Source: Hordeum vulgare subsp. vulgare (lineage: Eukaryota > Streptophyta > Magnoliopsida > Poales > Poaceae). Taken from it: DNA of 64,000 nucleotides. The stretch spans positions 185,555,703 through 185,619,702 of the forward strand of contig NC_058519.1 in the NCBI RefSeq assembly GCF_904849725.1. Reading direction: 5' to 3'. The translations under genes and the position numbers were made by a program. The notes under the pieces are model-generated. The model was not told where the DNA came from, made no database searches, and was given only the letters and a program-made list of their open reading frames with translations. This document shows positions 59,157 through 64,000 of the stretch, piece by piece; the stretch's first letter is position 1; every line of letters starts with the position of its first letter.

Positions 59157-60671
59157 TGAAAGCACAAATGGTCCCTAAGGTGGTTGTGGTAATTAATCAC
59201 AACATATGCATCATTGGACTAATGAGTTTATTCAAGTATATTTCAAAAAGTTCAAAGATTCTTTGGCTATAGGATTGTTTGGAGATGTCCCTTTGATGCA
59301 AGGAAGGAATAGGATTGGCTCAAGCTTCAAGCAAGAAGACCATACATTTTATATTTGTGAGAAATCACTTTGAGTCCATAGGAAAGCCAATACTATTAAA
59401 AGGGGGTGAGGTATTATGATGAATTGGTTGCTCAAGTGCTTAGAGGTTGCCACCAAATATACTCACCCATCCTCCCACAAAATATCTTTGTCCAAACACA
59501 TACCAGCAAAATCGGTGCCACCAAGAATTTCCACTCGGCCCTACCGATTTTACACTTGACAAAAGCTATGCCAAACCCTACCATATTGGTACCACCAATA
59601 TTCCTATTGGTACCACAAAGATTAAGTGGCTGACTTTGTGTTGAGAAGATTTCAAGAATCGTAATTTCCGAGTTTAAAATCAATCTCACCGGGATTTGGA
59701 AAGTGGTCTAGGTCATCGTATCGGTACCAGCGAGATTCATATATCGGTCTCAGCGAGAATCCAAAAGTTGCCACATTTAGTGCAACTCGGTGCCACCGAG
59801 ATTCTATTCGGTGTCACCGAGTTGGGAAATAATGTTGTAACAGTTGGATTTTGGGGGATTCCTATATATACCCCTCCACCTATCTCTCATTTATAGAGGA
59901 AGCATTCAGAACACACTCACACTTGCCAGATCCATTTTTCTAAGAGATATCAACCTACTCATGGGTTGAGATCAAGAGATTCCATTCCAATCATTTGAAC
60001 CTTGATTTCTAGCCTCCACAAGTTGCTTTCCATAAGATCAATCTCTCCTAACCATGCCAAATCTGTGAGAGAGTGACTGAGTGTTGAGGAGACTACATTT
60101 GAAGCACAAGAGAAGGAGTTCATCGTTCCACCACATTTATTACCTTTTGGAGGGTGGTGCCTCCTAGATTGGTTAGATGTCTCTTGGGAGCCTCCTACTT
60201 CGTGTTGTGGAGTTGAACCAAGATGTTTGTAAGGGCAAGGAGATCGCCTACTTCATGAAGATATACAGTGAGTGGGGCTAGTCCTGTGTGGACGGAAGCC
60301 GTGGTGGAATAGACAAGGCCACTTTTTCGTGGACCCCTTGTGAGTGGAGCCCTCCATGGACTCTCGTAGTTGTTACCCTCTGTGGGTTAAAGTCTCCACT
60401 AACATGGACATACGATAGCACCACCTATCGAAACGATGCCAAAAATCATCGTGCCAACCTTTGCGTTTGATCTCCCTACCTTACCCTCTACATTACATTT
60501 GCATGTATTACTTTACCTGCTATACTCTTACATATGCATGTGTAGGGTGTACTTGACTAGTCATAATTGCTAAAACTGGCCCACAACTAAAATTGGGAAA
60601 AGTCTAAGTTTTTATCTTGTCAAGTAGTCTAATCACTCCCCCCCCCCTCTAGACATACTTCCGATCCTACA
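59157..60671 (+). repeat. C1 3' LTR
   Basis: An uninterrupted 1,515-bp LTR begins TGAAAGCACAAATGGTCCCT and ends CGATCCTACA. Several CGGT...ACCG palindromes lie at about 59587-59825, followed by a TATATATA box near 59862. It keeps the unfilled TTACC target of the solo LTR found in the 5' LTR. Confidence 0.88.
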
Positions 60672-62072
60672 GATTTATGTGCAACAAAGTGTGTCATGTC
60701 ACGGGGTTTGGATGCACCGACGAAACCTCAAGGTGAGAACGGACGATGCACAGTACCGAAGAGGCTAGCAAATATGAGGAGGTGAGAGTGTGTATGTCCA
60801 TGGTGTCACATTAGTCATGAAGAACACATATACTTATTGCAAAGTTTTATTAGTTTTATCACAAATCAAAGTACTACTCGCATGCCGTGAGGGAGAGGAT
60901 TGGTAGGTATTAACCATTACACGACTCCGACTCAAAACAACACAAGGATTTCAACGAGAACTAGAAATGCTCACACATCAGCACGATGCATTTTTATTTT
61001 TTGTTGGACGAACAATAAGTTTCATATCTCTTAATATCGACACCTATCTGAATTGATAATAATGCAATCAGACCATTTTCATATCAACACATCAATATCA
61101 CTAACCCATAATTTCTCTATATGTGCTACATGATGGTTTTAATTATCTCTCATTGAATACTCATTATTTTTATCAAGTCTTGTGACCCATGCAAATTACG
61201 ATCACTTTTTGTCGAGCTCTCAAACAAATATAAGTGAAGAACAAGAGCATAATATTTCTATAAAATCTACACGCCACCGTGCTCCAAAAGATATAAGTGA
61301 AGTACTAGAGTAACTGCTAAGCTCAAAAGATATAAGTGAAGCACATAGAGTATTCTAACAAATTGTGATGATGCGGTATATCTCTCAAAGTGTCTATTTT
61401 TGCACCGTATCAATTCTACTCATCGTGCAAATCATCCCAAAGGATTTACTTGGCACAAACACTAATTAAAACATTAAAACACAATATTTACAAAGACAAT
61501 AATAATATTTTCACACACTAACAGAAAATAAAAAGTAAAAAAGTTAAGATAACTATTGGGTCGCCTCCCAACAAGCATTGTTGTTATACGCCTCTAGCTA
61601 GGCATATTGCATAGTTTCAAGTGTTGTCATCTTTGTAAGAATAAACCATCATGATATAATCATATTACCTTATTTCAGCAGCAAGATTTCTGATAGGTAA
61701 GAAAAAATAATTGAAGGGACTAAATAGCACAACATTAGGATCCGAAAGGCCTATTTCGGGAGGAACATGAGGCCCTTCATTGGGTATTTCATAAGTGATA
61801 GTTAGTTCCACATTGTATAAATTACAACAGAAATATTTCCTTAATTTTGTTTGAAGCTCATAATCCAATCCATGTTTTGGTACGTAAAATTGAGCATTGT
61901 GTTCAAAAATCTTACCAACTAGGACATTAAGTGGTACCTTCTTTCTAAGGTTCTCATCATAAGAAACATAGTCCATGGATCTTAGTTTTCTTATTTCTTC
62001 CAACTCATAAAGAATTCACTCTATGTGTGGGCACTCACCATTAACCCTATAATTAGAAAATAATCCCTAGCA
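60672..62072 (-). mobile_element. Element E2, gag-side internal part, truncated
   Basis: This continues E2 beyond C1. On the minus strand the gag-like ORF (62003-61665, homologous to 24968-24630; e.g. DYVSYDENLRKKVPLNVLVG) is followed by the post-gag hairpin (61554-61576) and non-coding sequence to 60672. It is shorter than E1 here: the hairpin-bearing block (23640-24360 of E1) appears to be missing between about 61385 and 61390. At 62072 it is interrupted by the next element. Confidence 0.65.
61665..62003 (-). pseudogene. E2 gag-like fragment
   Basis: A 112-residue open piece is clearly homologous to the E1 gag-like ORF, with LQTKLRKYFCCNLYNVELTI and EGPHVPPEIGLSDPNV. Its N-terminal part is cut at 62072 and the C-terminus has diverged. 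It confirms that E1 and E2 belong to one family. Confidence 0.5.
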
Positions 62073-64000
62073 TTGTCCATTACGCTTTGTGTACTAACCC
62101 ATGTTCTTCATGAGAATTCTATGTGGGGTTAGGTGTGTTTCCATGGGCTTTCATCAATAGGAATATCTCATACAACACATGTAGGATGACGTCAAGTGGT
62201 GATCGTCATTAAGTTTGCGGTGTGCAAGTTCAAGTGGAGCATCACGAAGATATCATGCTTGAAGCTCGTCGTCCATTGTGGTGGCAATGGACTTGTGAAG
62301 ATGTGTTGAATAGTGTCTCACCCATAGTGAGTATGGAGGAGAAATCAACTAGTCTTCATCAAACCAACGCAAGCAATAAAGGTGGTCCATCTTGAGGTAG
62401 TCAAGATCATCATCATTTAGCTCAAGTGGACTAGGTGCAAGGTATAGGTTTGCCCTTGATAGGTTTTCCTATTTTAGGATAGATTGTCGTACTGTCAAGG
62501 GGGGCTCTCAAGTGAGTAGCTTGATCGTATCATTCGTTGAGAGATCAAACCATTTGCATCCTTGCATCATATTTCTTGGTTCTTGTTTAATGTTTCTCTT
62601 TGTTTGTATTAGAGCTTATGGTCATATTTATGACAAACTCGAGTTCATCGAAAACAGAGTTCATGTACATCTTCTAGGATGATTTTAATGTTGGATTTTT
62701 TTTCCGGTTCTTCATTCATAGAGGTTTCACATCTCTATATCATTGTCATTTTCATAACTTCATGTTGTTGTCGTGAATCCAGCAAGCTTGAGTTTGCTCA
62801 ATTCGGAGCTCATATGCGAAAGTTATGGCAGTTCAGGGCAGGTTTTATCTCTCAAACGAAAGTACCATTGGGGCAGTGCGGTAGTACCACTGGAGTAGAG
62901 CGGTAGTACCGCTCTGGTGGTACAGCCGCCCTCCCGTGCTAGCCTCTCTTCCGATATTTTTCTTCTCGCATTTTTGGGTCTTTTCCATTTTGAGCGGTAG
63001 TACCGCTTGGGGAGAGCGGCAGTACCGCTCGAGCGGTAGAACCGCTAGGGTGAATGGTAGTACTGCTACACGGCACTACCGCCCCGAGATATTTGCCGTT
63101 TGCACTTTTTTCCTCGAAACTTCCATTCCAGCGGAAGTACTACTTGCTTGAGCGGTACTACCGCTTGTGCACAGGTTGAGTGCATAACGGTTGGGTTTCA
63201 AGGGACCTATTTAAGGGGGTCTTCTTCCCCAATGGTCTCTAACTCTTGAGCTCGTGTTCTTCCCCCATTGTTGACCTTCTTAGAGGTTTCTAAATCTCAA
63301 TCCCTCCAATGATTCTTGCTAGTTCTTGAAGTAAAACAGAGGGGATATCAACATCCACATCTCCACTAATCACTTTCTCCTCTATGTGAGGGGAACCCCT
63401 TGGGTCTTGACCTTGGAGTTCTTTTTGAGCTCCTTGTTCTTCCTCTTGTATTTCTCGATAGCTTTTTTTTATTGTGGAGGGGTTTAAGTGTGAGGGACTT
63501 GACCACTTTGTGTGTTCTTGCCATTGCATTAGTTGCATCGGTTTGAGTTCTCCACGGTGATACGTGGAAGTGAAGTTTGAGAAGCTTGTTACCCTTGGGT
63601 ACTTGGTACCCTAGAAATTGTTCTTTGTGGATGCTTTGGTGTCCTAGAAGCTTGGTGGTGCCTCGGAGCTCAATCATTGTGGTGTAAAGCTCCGGGCAAG
63701 CGTCGGGTCCTCCAATCAAGTTTTGGGGATTGCCCCGAGCATTCGAGGTCATCACGGAGCCACAATCCATTGTGGTGAAGCTTCGTGGTGTCGTTGGGAG
63801 CCTCTAATTAAGTTGTGAAGATTTCCCCAACCTTTTTTGTATGGGTTCGGTGACTGCCCTCAAGGGTCCCTTTGTGCAATCACGGCATCTTGCATTGTGC
63901 GAGTGCGTGAGGAGATTACGGTGGCATTAGTGGCATCTTGGGGAGCATTGTGCCTTCACACTGCTCCAAATGGAGATTACAATCCTCAAGGGTGTGAACT
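62073..64000 (+). mobile_element. LTR-like retroelement portion with palindromic iterons, runs off the window
   Basis: After E2 breaks at CCCTAGCA, the sequence may start an LTR (TGTCCATTACG from 62074). It shows U3-like A+T-rich DNA, a cluster of GCGGTAGTACCGC iterons (62878-63164), a TATTTAAG TATA box (63208-63215) and a leader-like stretch. Open frames on the minus strand at 63366-63770 look spurious. The sequence is reminiscent of long LTRs of Triticeae elements, but I cannot name the family, and the right end lies outside the window. Confidence 0.45.
62878..63164. repeat. GCGGTAGTACCGC palindromic iteron cluster
   Basis: Exact or near-exact copies lie at 62878-62890, 62900-62912, 62994-63006, 63016-63028, 63033-63045 and 63152-63164, with decayed ones near 63053, 63071 and 63131. 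Each has 6-bp arms around one central base. The cluster ends about 45 bp upstream of a TATA-like TATTTAAG. Confidence 0.85.

Larger units (their letters stand above)
28431..60671 (+). mobile_element. C1: non-autonomous Copia-like element, heavily nested
   Basis: The LTRs begin TGAAAGCACAA and end GATCCTACA. The insertion into E2 is flanked by GGTTT (28426-28430) and GATTT (60672-60676), one mismatch. The unfilled paralogue is GGCTT at 13967-13971. The primer site matches initiator tRNA-Met (TGGTATCAGAGC). The internal part has a decayed gag, a repeat- and TATA-bearing stretch, a long ORF of unknown function, and a polypurine tract (AAAAATGGGGGAT, 59144-59156). No integrase or reverse transcriptase belongs to C1 itself; the only polymerase genes inside its span are from a nested Angela. 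Confidence 0.8.

Noticed and set aside
62879..63170. CRISPR-like array
   Set aside because: Repeats are short palindromes with irregular spacing in a plant LTR. There are no uniform spacers and the genome is eukaryotic.
63290..63770. Minus-strand 134-residue basic frame
   Set aside because: It is opposite to the TATA-box direction, lies in leader-like LTR sequence, and shows no domain.

Overview
The window is repeat-rich intergenic DNA of a large grass genome, almost certainly Triticeae (wheat, Aegilops, barley or rye). The signs are Angela/WIS/BARE-type Copia LTRs (TGTTGGAAATATGCCC ... CCCCAACA), several Athila-like Gypsy LTRs of the TGATACGTC ... type with tRNA-Asp primer sites, a Cassandra LTR carrying 5S rRNA promoter sequence, and nested insertions with clean 5-bp target-site duplications (TSDs). 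I find no intact cellular gene. The only gene-like piece outside a retroelement is a broken, intron-containing fragment at 1023-1404. Family names are recalled from general knowledge of Triticeae repeats; coordinates and TSDs are read from the sequence.

Left half (about 1.4-28.4 kb). The substrate is a tandem array of one non-autonomous Gypsy family on the minus strand (called E): truncated unit (1427-2423), LTR B1 (2424-12805), full internal E1 (12806-25699), LTR B2 (25700-27248), second internal E2 (27249-28430 plus 60672-62072). Neighbouring units share single LTRs. B1 was hit by an Angela solo LTR (2882-4698, TSD TCACA), a Cassandra solo LTR (5255-5518, TSD CATAG) and a complete gag-only Gypsy element NA-1 (5773-12486, TSD CCCCC). 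The E1 internal region was hit by a 9-kb minus-strand Athila-like element H (14105-23101, TSD ATGCC) that carries gag and an Athila-type ORF but no visible polymerase.

Right half (28.4-60.7 kb). E2 was hit by a Copia-like element C1 (28431-60671, TSD GGTTT/GATTT). C1 has a tRNA-Met primer site, a decayed gag and a second ORF of unknown function, with no polymerase. C1 was later invaded by two Gypsy solo LTRs (29604-31252, TSD TTACC; 35073-36638, TSD GAGAC/CAGAC), a deleted Angela (36840-39299, TSD GCTAT) and a second Angela (40721-58490). The second Angela contains a complete non-autonomous Gypsy element D (43148-54641, TSD CATAC), whose gag is split by a 3.2-kb solo LTR (45087-48304, TSD AGGAA). 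The deepest stack is five levels: E2 > C1 > Angela-2 > D > solo LTR. The last 1.9 kb (62073-64000) looks like the start of another long LTR with palindromic promoter iterons.

The most unusual signals are: (i) the LTR-sharing tandem array; (ii) non-coding hairpin modules shared by three non-autonomous Gypsy families, one of which begins with a copy of the polypurine-tract sequence; (iii) stepwise capture of the primer-binding site into LTR tips; (iv) arrays of CGGT-N3-ACCG palindromes in two unrelated LTR promoters and beside a TATA box before the second ORF of C1. Because E is tandem and LTRs are paired, most insertions can be checked against an unfilled paralogous site inside the same window.
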